Assembly (NCBI GenBank): GCA_964023205.1
Contig: OZ026845.1
Span: 7,946,001 to 8,010,000, forward strand
Reading direction: 5' to 3'
From: Lutraria lutraria
Taxonomy: Eukaryota > Mollusca > Bivalvia > Venerida > Mactridae
Length of the DNA stretch: 64,000 nt
The stretch's first letter is position 1. Each line of letters starts with the position of its first letter. Both the position numbers and the translations under genes were made by a program. Below the pieces are notes generated by a model. That model was given only the letters and a program-made list of their open reading frames with translations. It had not been told where the DNA came from and made no database searches. Positions 33,064 to 43,798 of the stretch are shown here, in pieces.

Positions 33064-34507
33064 ATGGACAAATACCCTTGTATACATTGCAGCAAAGCAG
33101 TAACAACAAGATCCCATGCAATTGCATGTGACATTTGTGGGAGACTGAATCATCGGAAATGTAACACGGGTATGTATAATTGCAATAATCATTTTCAATA
33201 TATAATATAATGTTAATACTTTTTTTATAAGATTCATCTTCAAGACATTGTGAATAAATAATAGTATATAATATTCAGTATTTTAGCAGCGCAAGTAAAG
33301 TTTCCATACGACAACATACAATGGTAATAAATTTAAGTATTTCTTTATTTTTCAGGAATCAGTCATCAACAGTATAGACAGTTACGTCGTGGGGACATCT
33401 CTATCCAATGGAGATGTAACCAGTGTCAGGTGAGAGACGCTGGCATGGAGAAATCCACGACCAACGATGAGACGGACCAACCACTGAACATTCCAGTATC
33501 ACCCCTCAGATCAGTTGTCCACTTCAATAACAGAAGTGATGCTGGTACTGAAAGGTTGACACCTGATGATGCATTGAACACTGGTCAATTGGTACAACCG
33601 ACACCATTACTGGATGAATCGTCAGCTGACCGTGCATTGACTGATGACCTTCCAATGGAAGTCCCTGTTACATACGAGTTAGTGGAAGAAGGATCAAAAC
33701 GACGAGGTGCGAAGCTGATTAGTAGTGACGGCTACACATACACAAAAGGGGTAAGTTGACAGATCATGTAAAAAGATGGAACAGGAATGATATCGCATAA
33801 CTAATTACAAAATTTAATGAAATATCACACACATACAGTACAATTATTTCTGGCTTACTAATTAAGTTTTGTTAATTATAATTAACACTTATACACGTAT
33901 TTGAACAAAACAAATTAGCAATAATTTAATTGCTTCGAAATTAGCTATGTATAAAGATGTCACTAGGTATATATATAATGATGGATGTTTTCTTTTCTTT
34001 CAGACTAAATGCGGAGAAAGACAATACTGGCGATGTTCTATCCGGAACAATAAGATGATCTGCCCAGCATCTGTGAAACAATATAAGGACATGTTCACGC
34101 CAGGTTTAAGTGGTCATATCCACCCAGCCGATCCAGGAGCTGCCAACAAAGTGAAAATTTCTAAGAAGGTAAGTTTAAATTTCAACATTTATTGAAATTG
34201 CAATTAGTAATTCATCATAAAGCCTCCACACTATATATAGTTCATACGAACATGTATCGAGAAGAAATAAAATAATCATTGTCATTAAATTAATTGTCTC
34301 AAGACCGTATTCAAATGTCCAATATGTACATCATTTATGTATCTTCTATATTTCCAGGTAAAGGATGTCGCGAAAGAACGCATGCTTGAATCAGCCACCA
34401 GCATAGTGAAGCGGGTAATGGCGGACATGGTCGGTCCACACGACACCAACTTACCAAAAATAGACCACTTAACGAGAGCTGCCAATCACCATAGACGTCT
34501 CAGATGA
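33064..34507 (+). CDS. PHD finger and FLYWCH domain protein
   Basis: Four exons with good GT-AG borders and phases: 33064-33169, 33356-33750, 34004-34168 and 34358-34507, giving 271 residues. Residues 5-55 form a PHD-like zinc finger: CIHC, CDIC, H-x2-C and WRCNQC supply the C4HC3 ligands, split by intron 1. A polar, acidic linker follows. The FLYWCH zinc finger spans about 150-205: KLISSDGYTYTKG, YWRC, MICPASV and HIHPADPG give the expected Tyr, Trp-Arg-Cys, Cys and His positions. The tail (LPKIDHLTRAANHHRRLR) looks like the segment that joins FLYWCH to a Mutator-like transposase in larger proteins, yet it ends in TGA. A poly(A) signal AATAAA lies at 34618. Probably a chromatin or DNA-binding protein; function unknown. 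It could be a domesticated or decaying transposon gene. Confidence 0.85.
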
Positions 34508-35812
34508 TCCAAAATATCTTCATTCTAAAGTTTACATACCTAACTATATAAATAAACTATGACGCGTACTGTGACATATTACAGGTAGACAAGTTTATTG
34601 ACTTATTGATTATTTATAATAAAATGACCTTCTAATAAAGGCCACATGAAAGTAAAGGTCATATTTTGTCTACTCGATTATCTTCGTTTCTAAGTTTGCC
34701 AAACGGACAGTATGTACATCAGTGTATGCATGTAAAGAACAAATGTATAGCATGTATGTGATTAATGATGTGTAATAAGGAATTTACAATAATTTCAATT
34801 CTATTTATATCATGTATGTATATGATAACAAAAAAGAACATATATATTTTTTTCTGTGGTTTACAATGTTGATAAATAAAATTTATTAAAAATGAATCTG
34901 TCGTTTTGTTGTAAATATGTTTTTTTTTAAAAATACTTGCAAGACAGATGCGCATGCTCTATTACTGATGTTATCGGACTGGTTAGTATCACAGCCAATT
35001 AAAAATACTATGAACCATACAACATGTACTGCTACAAATGCTCCTACGCCTTTTATAAGAAACTTCTTAACCAGTACATATCTGACGAGCTTGCTATAAC
35101 TGCATATGAGTGCTTTCGAATAGACGAGGATGATAATCGATTACACAATACATCGTTTATCGGACACAGTATACTAACTTAACCTTACCCTAGGATTTTC
35201 ATGGACGGGTATGACCTAGCTAATTTTATTATTCTTATCAAGTTTCAAGCTTTCTGTTATTCTATTATCAGTATCATTCGGGATGTAGCTAAGTGTGTAC
35301 TCGGTGTACTTTCTACGTACGTTAAGTTATATGGCGTAATTATAATAAATATCATACTTCAATAATATATATCAGTCTGAAGTTTCTCAAGTGAAAGTGC
35401 ATCAACATTTACCTGAATTAAGAAGAAAGTACACCGATTTTTTCAGACTTTATGTATGTTAAATTTATTGCTCTAAAATATATGTATAGTACATTGCCAA
35501 GGTGTTTTTAGTCAAACGTATGTCTTTCAAATATCAAATTATCTTTTTAACGACCCGAGGGAACTGATCATGGCTTGTCCGATAACCTTTGATAAATTGT
35601 CATTATTCAGTTCAGTAACGATATCGATTGAAAAACATGAAAACTTTGTAGAAATTGACATTTTATTCCTTCACTCGACATATCGCCCAGTCTTGCGAGG
35701 GAAAATGCAATTTGATTACATTTGTGCATAGACTCTGTTCTCTGTGATGTTGATTTAACTAACATTATTTTCTTGTTAATATACACATAAATAGTTAAAA
35801 TAAAATAAGTAG
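34508..35812. other. 3' UTR and intergenic DNA
   Basis: Begins with the 3' UTR of the PHD-FLYWCH gene: AATAAA at 34618-34623 is the likely signal, with a second at about 34876. No further gene or repeat recognised up to the DNA transposon at 35818. Confidence 0.5.
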
Positions 35813-35817
35813 AACAT

Positions 35818-37046
35818 CAGGGTTGCCAGCAACTATGACTAAAAATATTCTCTGACTTTTCACTGATTTTTCACTGACCAAATCAAGTTTTTCACTGACC
35901 AAAACCACGATATATTTTGGTCTCCTCCTTCGTACATTACAAACATTTAAATTTGAGTTACAAACAACCAAATGAAATTAAACTGTGTGCGACAAAAATA
36001 TAAAAAAAATATACCCAGGGCTGTTAAAAGTGCTGAACTGTCTGTGGCCCTATGGGCAATCAAAATCCAAAGTAAGGCAGTTGATAATTTACTACATCAC
36101 CAGTTCAATTTATTACGAAAAATCTGTTGTCATAAGAATGTATGGTCAGAAAAGAAGTTGACTGTATCACCCTAATACCCTATCAATATATAGCCAGTAC
36201 CAGAAATATGGTTAAACAATGTTTTATCAGAGAAATTCTGTATCCAATCTTAACATTTACAAATGTTGGGCTGTTCGATGCTTATGAGTGTCAAAGATAC
36301 AATATCTATGTCTGATTACAGTGCTTCTTCACAAAAGTTCTTTGACATAGGTGCATGATTAGCCTGAATCTAAGTCAATTACTATTTAGCTATATGGTCT
36401 ATCACAAATAGCTTGGGCAATCAAAATTTTGGAGACCATAGCCCTACTGGTTACCATGTTCAAAAAGGTAATGCCACACACTGTATAATGAGGTGGCTTT
36501 AGTCGATGAGCTCAAATGTACGTGTGTCACTGTGTTTGAAGTAAGGATCCGAAAGGTTGCAAACTCCTATTTGCTTCTACAATAGACAATTTGCATAAAG
36601 TAGTAATGATGAAGCTCTGCACATACATTGCACTAGTACGTACCCTGTTCCTACAAATTGACAGGAAATGTATGTTAATTTGCTCTGGGGGCAAGTGTTG
36701 CAAAGCCTTTCAGTCTTCAAGCAAAGGCAGTTTAGAAAAAGAGATGTATGTATATGCAAAGTAAACACTGTGCAAATTTTACTCAGACATGTCAACAATG
36801 AATATCTGAATCAAAGCCATATATGTATAAGTATTAATTCGTAACACTTGAAAACTACCATAGTCATACTTCCTACTGTCATTTGTGTATATATGAGATT
36901 ACTTTCAAGCTTTGAAATCATTTTCCCCTGACTTTTCACTGACTTCAGGAATTTTATTTTTCACTGACCAATTTTCAAAATTCCCTGACAATTCACTGAC
37001 CTTGAAAAAATTGTTGCCTGACTTTTCCAGGTCACTGGAAACCCTG
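35818..37046. mobile_element. non-autonomous DNA transposon, 1.2 kb
   Basis: The left end CAGGGTTGCCAGCAAC and right end (inverted) CAGGGTTTCCAGTGAC form imperfect terminal inverted repeats, and AACAT stands immediately outside both (35813-35817 and 37047-37051), which looks like a 5-bp target duplication. Subterminal regions on both sides repeat 'ttttcactgacc' words in opposite orientation. The interior contains only a 67-codon frame with no transposase motif. The CAGGG end and short duplication are compatible with a hAT-related element but do not prove it. Confidence 0.75.
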
Positions 37047-39527
37047 AACATATAAAATATCAAACATTTTTAACACACCTGTCTAAACTTTTAACTCGAT
37101 ATTCATTAAAAGTCCTTTGCTCGATCAGAAATAGTCTGGGAACGCTGATTTGATCCAAAAAAGTCCGATCCGGTTAACCACCGTGTTAACTGTTAATACA
37201 TAAATCCCTACGATAGCTGCACTCACACGGTTTGTTGCTAAGCTACGTACGGTGTAAGCCATATTTTCAAAATCATTGAAAAATTTGACCTATTTACATT
37301 GGCTACAAATAAATTCGCATGCGAAGTTATCTTCAATATACCTGTTGAAGTGAATCACAAACTTTTGTTTATAGCGGGAAAGTTGTCTATCTCATTTCGT
37401 CTGGATTAATATCGTCTGCTACAGGGAGTTATTATTTGGGATTGAACAAAGCTCATCAAGTAAGTTAAAATAATGTATTGTCTACTTTGTTTTTTCCGCA
37501 TCCAATTAATAGGCTTCGATTTAAATATTCTGTTGCGAAGCATTTTATCCGTCAAAATTTACTCAACTTTACTCAAGTACAAGTTGTTCGTCGTAGTGAT
37601 AAATACATTAAATTAATGTGTTGAAAGATTACTTTTTACAAAGCATGTGTAAATTTGTCCTGCTGTAAAGTATTTCCATAGCAATCTTAACTCGAGTGGT
37701 TTTCTCTTTTATATACCGGTATATCTATACACAGTTTCTAGTCTAATTTATGAGACGAACGAGCAATCCGTTTGTGATTTTGTTACTTCATATATTCCCC
37801 GATAGATATCGGCAAGTCAAAAAGTGTCTCGATATCATCTATATATAGTGTACAATTATTTGGACTACACAATTTCCAGATGATTCACGAAGCTACATTC
37901 AGAAACGCTTTCGAAATACACATGTATGAGTTATGAACTAATACACATTCAGCTCTAGTTGGTAGATTTGGACGCTGTCCATGCCATCCGGATGGCGCCC
38001 GCATCCGGAAAACATATTGAGGTATCGCTTACTGAACTATATGATGATGGTTTTGTGAGATACATGAGAAGCACTAGCTGTTTGTTTCGGCGATACTCTT
38101 TTTTACCCTGTTCTTCTGAGTAGGGTGTCAGTATCGATCACTATCAGAGGCGTAGCTTTGTGTAAGCCGCGGCCTTATTTCAGCTTTTTTCCATGAAAGT
38201 GAAAAGTGCAGAACAAAAAAGTATCTTAGAATGGGCTTGACGACAGATCGCCCTAAAGCCTAAAGCCCATTCATAATTGTACGTGGCGTCCCTTAAATTT
38301 AAAATGCTTAGCCGCCAAAAGACTAACTTCATGCACTTTTAATATAAAATCTGTTAATCAATAAAGAAAATAAACCAACGGCATTGATTTAGTGACTTAG
38401 AACAGACAATAAATAATCTTGCACAGTTTCCCTACTTAATACGGCAACATGCATTCAACACTGAAGAAAGCTCACCAAAGGGAGAGAAGACACGTGTCCA
38501 TTTTATCAAAGAATGGCCAATGTTTACATGTGATCTTTCCTGATAGGCGGTCGTTAACTGATATTATTTGTCTGCATAGTGCGACTTTCTACTCTCTACT
38601 TTCTCTTGATTGATTACTAGTTATTGGAAGCTGAATGAACGATATTTCAGCTTTCCTTAGCCGTCCGCGCGCATGAATTTTTATGCAGTCCTAAGTACAT
38701 CCGCCATACTAGTGTTAAACTGGTTCCCGTTCCATATGTTCCAGCACAAGTCTATTAAGTTCAGTTTCCATGAATATTCTCATGCAGTACTTTGATTATA
38801 TGACTGTATTTACGACTGCTTCTAGAATGTATACACATTTTGGAGAGAAAAAACACATACACATAATTGCGTTTCTATGTTCGTTTAGACAATCGATAAA
38901 CAATTTATTGAAACTGCAGAAAACACGTGAAGTGGCTGAGGAGTAGAAACCATGAAATAAGTAATAAAGTAAGGTCGATAGCTGAGATTAATATTCTGAA
39001 TACCAGTCTTATCAATTAAATCTATTCAATCGTTGATATAAATCACTTCAGAAATTCCAAATCCTGTAGGTAACATGCATTTTCTGATGGAGATTTTTAC
39101 TGGGTGTCTATTCATTATATTAGTGAACAATAGCCATCCAAGTATTGAAGGTACGATGTACTAGTACCGTAATGTTATTTTTTAAATATATAATGTGTTT
39201 TGGGCGTTAGAAATATGTTTGTTCCGGGTTATTTGTTATTAAAAACATGGAAGGTAGGTCGATCGGGGCTGTTCTGGCGTTTAAATGAGTTGTTAGGAAA
39301 GATAAAAAAAGGTATACGTATCTATTAGATAGTTGGTGTTTTGTTAAAAGGTCTATATAGCTATGATCGCACGCAGGGATTACTACAGTAATTAAGTATG
39401 TCGGGTAACCAGAAACGATCAATTTTAAATGACGCTGACTGTTGGTGCGACATTAAATTCCATAGAAAATAGATCAAAGTACTGAACGTACTCATGGAAA
39501 CTAAGTATATCACTTGTTATATTTCAG
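37047..39527 (+). other. upstream region and putative 5' UTR exon of the DUF1761-like gene
   Basis: A donor-like ATCAA|GTAAGT at 37459/37460 could end an untranslated first exon that joins the acceptor TTATATTTCAG at 39527. An R1 repeat copy lies at 38690-38795 and a scrap of R1 ('gatcaaagtactgaacgtac') at 39472-39503, next to the coding exon. No other gene is seen. Confidence 0.4.
38668..38797 (+). repeat. dispersed repeat R1, copy 3
   Basis: Contains 'catgaatttttatgcagtc', 'tacatccgccata', 'ttcccgttccatatgttcca' and 'cagtactttgatta' in R1 order. Confidence 0.7.
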
Positions 39528-39535
39528 GGATTAGA

Positions 39536-42090
39536 ATGGTTTGGGGAGCTGTAGTTGGTATGGGAGTGGCTCAGGTTATGGGGATGATCGTCTATTCGAA
39601 GATTTTTCTTGGGAAACCTTGGATGAGGGCGTCATTTCCTGGAAAGTCATACGAACAGATTGCTCAAATGCAGAAGGAATCTTTGCACTCTGAGATTGTC
39701 GTCTGTTTAATATCACAGGTGGCGCTAATGCTTTCTATTCATTACGTCATTGGGTAAGTGTAGTTTATTGACAACATTCTGAATGCAAAAACACTGTAAT
39801 AGAACGTCGAATGACAGTTCATTTAAGGTGAAATATGTATCTGAGGCGACATATTTTAATGGAGGTGAGATATTTATCTCGCGTCTACAGCTCTCAGTCT
39901 ACATTCAACATTCATTCATTGTCCTACTGTTCTCTTAGGGGTTATATCGTTCTACCTCGGCCTTGTAGGTGCGAACGATAAGATAGAGAAATTCGTTTGT
40001 CAGATATAATACTCACACTCTTGGACGCTTCTGATCTTGTTCCTAGTTGATTTTCCCACTCGTCACGGACCGTCACGTCCGACGACTTGTAAGCTCCACT
40101 GGTATTGCCTCACAAACTTGTATGAGTGAGCGCACAATAATTAGCAGGACTCCGACTGTAACTACGTTTTCAAATTAGAGTTACCTGTGAAATGTGATTA
40201 ATTGATTACCAATTACATTGTATCTATCCAAAACTCTATTAACGAGTTGTGCCGTGCAGCGCACTAAACATCTTGCAATTTCAATTTCGAAGCCAAATTG
40301 TGCATCACAATTTTATAACAACTTAGCTTAGGTTAAAATTGACAAGTAATATAGAATCAGTCATGAAGCATCATTTATCAGGAAATAGTTCTTGTGGCAT
40401 TGCGTTGCTTGTGTGACCCGTATTTTTAATAAGTTATCTATAGAATCTATTCAATATTGTATTCTTCAAAATCTATCTTTCAAGTAACAATCCTCACATA
40501 ATGCATGTGTATCGAAAGAAGAGTTTATGTCATTTCCCCTATCAAGTGATAGTGACTTTTTCACTATTTTACTGCCGAATATGGACAGTTTCCCCTAGCA
40601 AAATTTCCTTCACCCCCCCCCCCCCCCCCCTAAATTGGCTAGAATTTCCCCCTGACAAGAAGTTGTTTCCCCATTATCATGTCAAAAGAAGAAAAATACA
40701 ACAGTTTTCACACCATTATCACCAATTACAATGTAGTAATATTTTTATCTGTGATTTAAACAACTGAATAATCACGCATTCCACATAAATACAAATGTAA
40801 TTGTTATTATATATTCCAATTTTGAAATTTGTTGCGCTAAATCTCCCCTTTTGATGGACATGGGTAGTGAAAAAAATTGAGGAAAATCACTGAGTACACA
40901 CCATTCATGACGCGTTGTTACAACAGACAAGGAAGCGATGCTTTATTCTTTATCAAATCACGATCCTTAGTATAACATTTTTGTATTTTCTTCGAACCGT
41001 TCCATTACCTGCTAAGTTATCCCGCAGCAAATCACGTGCTTTTCTCATCATTTCCGGATCATAAATTGAGCTAATGATTAAAAATATAATGTATCTGGTA
41101 CATATGATACACCTAATTATGTTTGCATTTTTCATATTAATTGATTCACAGTTGGGACTGACAATGTTTTTCTTAGCATGGTGTTTTCATTTTGTCTGGA
41201 TCGCTTTTAAGTGTATTAACTTCTAAGACTGTAGCCATTATCTTAATTACTCTTAGAAACTCCTACGAAGGAATAATTAAAGTAAATATGCAAATAATCA
41301 CGGTATTCTTTTTCATTCAACTCGAAACAAGAAAAACATTTATATAGGAACACAGATAATTTGCGATTGTGTTTATTAAGCAGAAGAATGTGCGAAATAT
41401 AATCCTACCATTTGACAGCTGTTACTGGGTGCTTTCAGTTTTTCAGGGCTGTCAGAGACAACTCGCGATAACTGTGTATCCATTTCTCTTGAGATGTAAT
41501 CAATCTTTACAGCAAAAGCTCTTCAAATCTCTTACGTAATGTTTAGGTGTAAAAAATGATGTTTTGTTTCTAGTTACCAGACCTAGTCTAATTATTCCCC
41601 GCGATCCTAGACTTTTAATTAGGCCCTATGAACTGTGTATTCACTTTCTTATTTTTTTTTACCTTTCCACATTCAAGAATTATACCCCCTTCAAAAAAAC
41701 CTACCTGCCTATATCTACCTACCTACTCTTTTTGATGAACATTTTACAAGAAACAAACACTTTAAGACCTTATTATAACTTAAACATGGTTCTTGTAGTA
41801 AGCTGAGCTGATAAAGTTGGAAGGATTTTTAACTATAATTGTTACCATACCGACCGAGAAACACTTGACGTGTGATATTATTTTTGTTCTTTTTTTTCAG
41901 ACCATACCTTGGTGTCAAGACATTAAGTCTGGCTGTCAAAGTGGGACTTGGTATGACCCTTTTAGCAATGCTTGTCGACATTCCACACTGTGCATTCTGC
42001 AGACGATCTGTCGTCGGCTTCCTGATTGATCATTTCTATAACGCCATTGTGTTCATTGCGTCGTGTGTATCGTTTGCATATTTTGGTTGA
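39536..42090 (+). CDS. DUF1761-like four-helix membrane protein
   Basis: Two coding exons, 39536-39753 and 41901-42090, join in phase (GG|A) to give 135 residues. Four hydrophobic segments are visible: 2-24 (VWGAVVGMGVAQVMGMIVY), 52-72 (IVVCLISQVALMLSIHYVI), about 74-97 (VKTLSLAVKVGLGMTLLAML) and 112-134 (FYNAIVFIASCVSFAYF). The segment SKIFLGKPWMRA right after helix 1 matches the 'W/Y-S-x-x-F/L-F-G-K-x-W-M' motif of DUF1761 (PF08570), a family of unknown function. The start was chosen at MVWG because the acceptor TTTCAG ends 8 bases before it; the ATG at 39494 would lie in the intron. The stop is TGA 42088-42090. Confidence 0.75.
41555..41772. mobile_element. MITE family M2, copy in intron
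   Basis: 'tgttttgtttctagttac' on the left and 'caagaaacaaacactttaag' on the right are roughly inverted, and the interior shares 'cttttaattaggccc' and 'tacctacctactctttttga' words with the copies at 61678 and 63525. It lies in the intron of the DUF1761-like gene. Confidence 0.6.
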
Positions 42091-43144
42091 TGTAAGGAAC
42101 AATATCATTGAAAATGTTGTTATTTTAAAGATATTCTCAAGCTCGCCTCCAAAGCGTTTCTGTTGTAAGATTGTGTATGACTTAATGGACAATTACCTTC
42201 TAGTAATTAGTTTTTAGGAATTATTTTTCTAAAAGAAGACTTGACTAATTTGACCATCAGAGGTAGTGGGGTGTTATCTTAGGTTTGTGAAGACTATATG
42301 GTTCTCAACTTTGAAGAGCTGAATTAATTTGCACTGAACTTCATGTGACTCCAGAATGGAGATCTAACTAAGCGCGTGTATCATGAAGTCAGCTACAATG
42401 TATGTTTGTTGTACCTAGTAAGTGAGAGATTTTTGTAACAGAGGTACCTTGTATGATGATTGCTTGAGGTAGATCCTAGGATGTTAATTACAGGTGTAGT
42501 TTATATATATACACTCCTATATAAATCATATGTTCATGTAAATAGCTTGTTAAATGTGTTTATATTGCCAAGAGATATGTTCAAGTTGTCACAAATTCTT
42601 CTGGAATCTTAAGCTTGATTACTAGTATTTTTCTGTTACTTTTCCTCATATTTTTCATTTTTTCTACTTTTTATTAGTCCAAGTTCATTTGTATAATTAC
42701 ATGTAGTTTGTGTCATATACAATATTTCGTATGTTAGACAATATGTATACTTTTTCTTCTTAATACTAGTTAAAGGTGTTTTTCAAACCACAAGTATGTT
42801 GCTCAGATGTTGTTAACGATAATTTTCGTTTCGCTCTAAGGAATGTCGATCCGTTATCTGCTTGTGCATCGATTCTCTATGGGCGTATATATTTACAAGC
42901 AAGGTGGCGTTGACAAATTGTGCTTGGAATAACAATGATGTGTCTTAGAATATCAAAATAGATTAAGACGGTGAAATTCGCTGAGTTTTATCTGCTCATA
43001 TTCATGTCTTCATTTTTTTCTTTAAAACTTTTAAGAATTGTTAAACTTCAATTCGGCTAAGGTTATGAACTCTTTATTTCTGTTTTAGGATTTTGAATTT
43101 ATTTGACCGTAGATTTGTTGTATTTTTTCATTTTTATAAATAAA
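42091..43144 (+). other. 3' UTR of the DUF1761-like gene
   Basis: Non-coding sequence ending at an AATAAA signal at 43139-43144, the first well-placed one I noted. If this is the site used, the UTR is just over 1 kb. Confidence 0.55.
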
Positions 43145-43681
43145 AGAGTAATTCGAAATATTGTTTACTATCATGTGTATGCATACATTGAACATTTATA
43201 CACGTGTCCTGTACGATAGTATCGTCCGGTATACCCACTGTGGTATTCATAAATGGAGACAAACAGCCATAAAACTTCGATCGATATCAGTACCAACACT
43301 AATTAATATACAAATGTACTAGTATATGTCCGGACCACGGCCAAAAAACGATCTTAAGGTTTAGGTAGTCTCGTTGTCAACCTTAAGTAGAATATACATG
43401 TACAAATATTGCTAAAAAAATAAAAAAAATGGTCATTAAAATTAAGTGGTCTTTGTTGAATTCTGACATGAAGGCGAACAAACAGGAGAAAACATGTGAA
43501 CAGAAAGGAGCAGCTAGTATCGCTTGTTATACACATATATACACATCTATCGTGAGAGCTTTTTGCGATTGACATTCCCAATCTATACATATAGCTAATA
43601 GCGTTGCTGAAAGGCGCTAGTACCGTAGGGTACACATTGTTGACGTTCCGCGATAGCGTACATATTTCAACACAACGTTCA

Positions 43682-43715
43682 TGACGTCATAGACGTGACG
43701 TCGTTGCTAAACAAC
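43682..43715 (+). promoter_or_regulatory. CRE and RFX X-box upstream of orphan gene
   Basis: TGACGTCA (43682-43689) is a full CRE palindrome and TGACGTC recurs at 43696. Directly after it, GTTGCTAAACAAC (43703-43715) fits the X-box inverted repeat GTTGCC-N-GGCAAC bound by RFX factors, with paired half-sites GTTG and CAAC. It ends 83 bases before the ATG at 43799, the usual distance for ciliary gene X-boxes. Confidence 0.7.
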
Positions 43716-43798
43716 ACCAGCTCCGAAAGAGAAGTAAGGATAGTTTTTGGTATTGCTGGTAAACAATTGATTCACGTGGTCATCTTAATGTATTAATT

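Noticed and set aside
39494..39535. Upstream ATG for the DUF1761-like protein
   Set aside because: The stretch before MVWG contains the acceptor TTATATTTCAG at 39527, so the upstream ATG is intronic and also overlaps a scrap of repeat R1.
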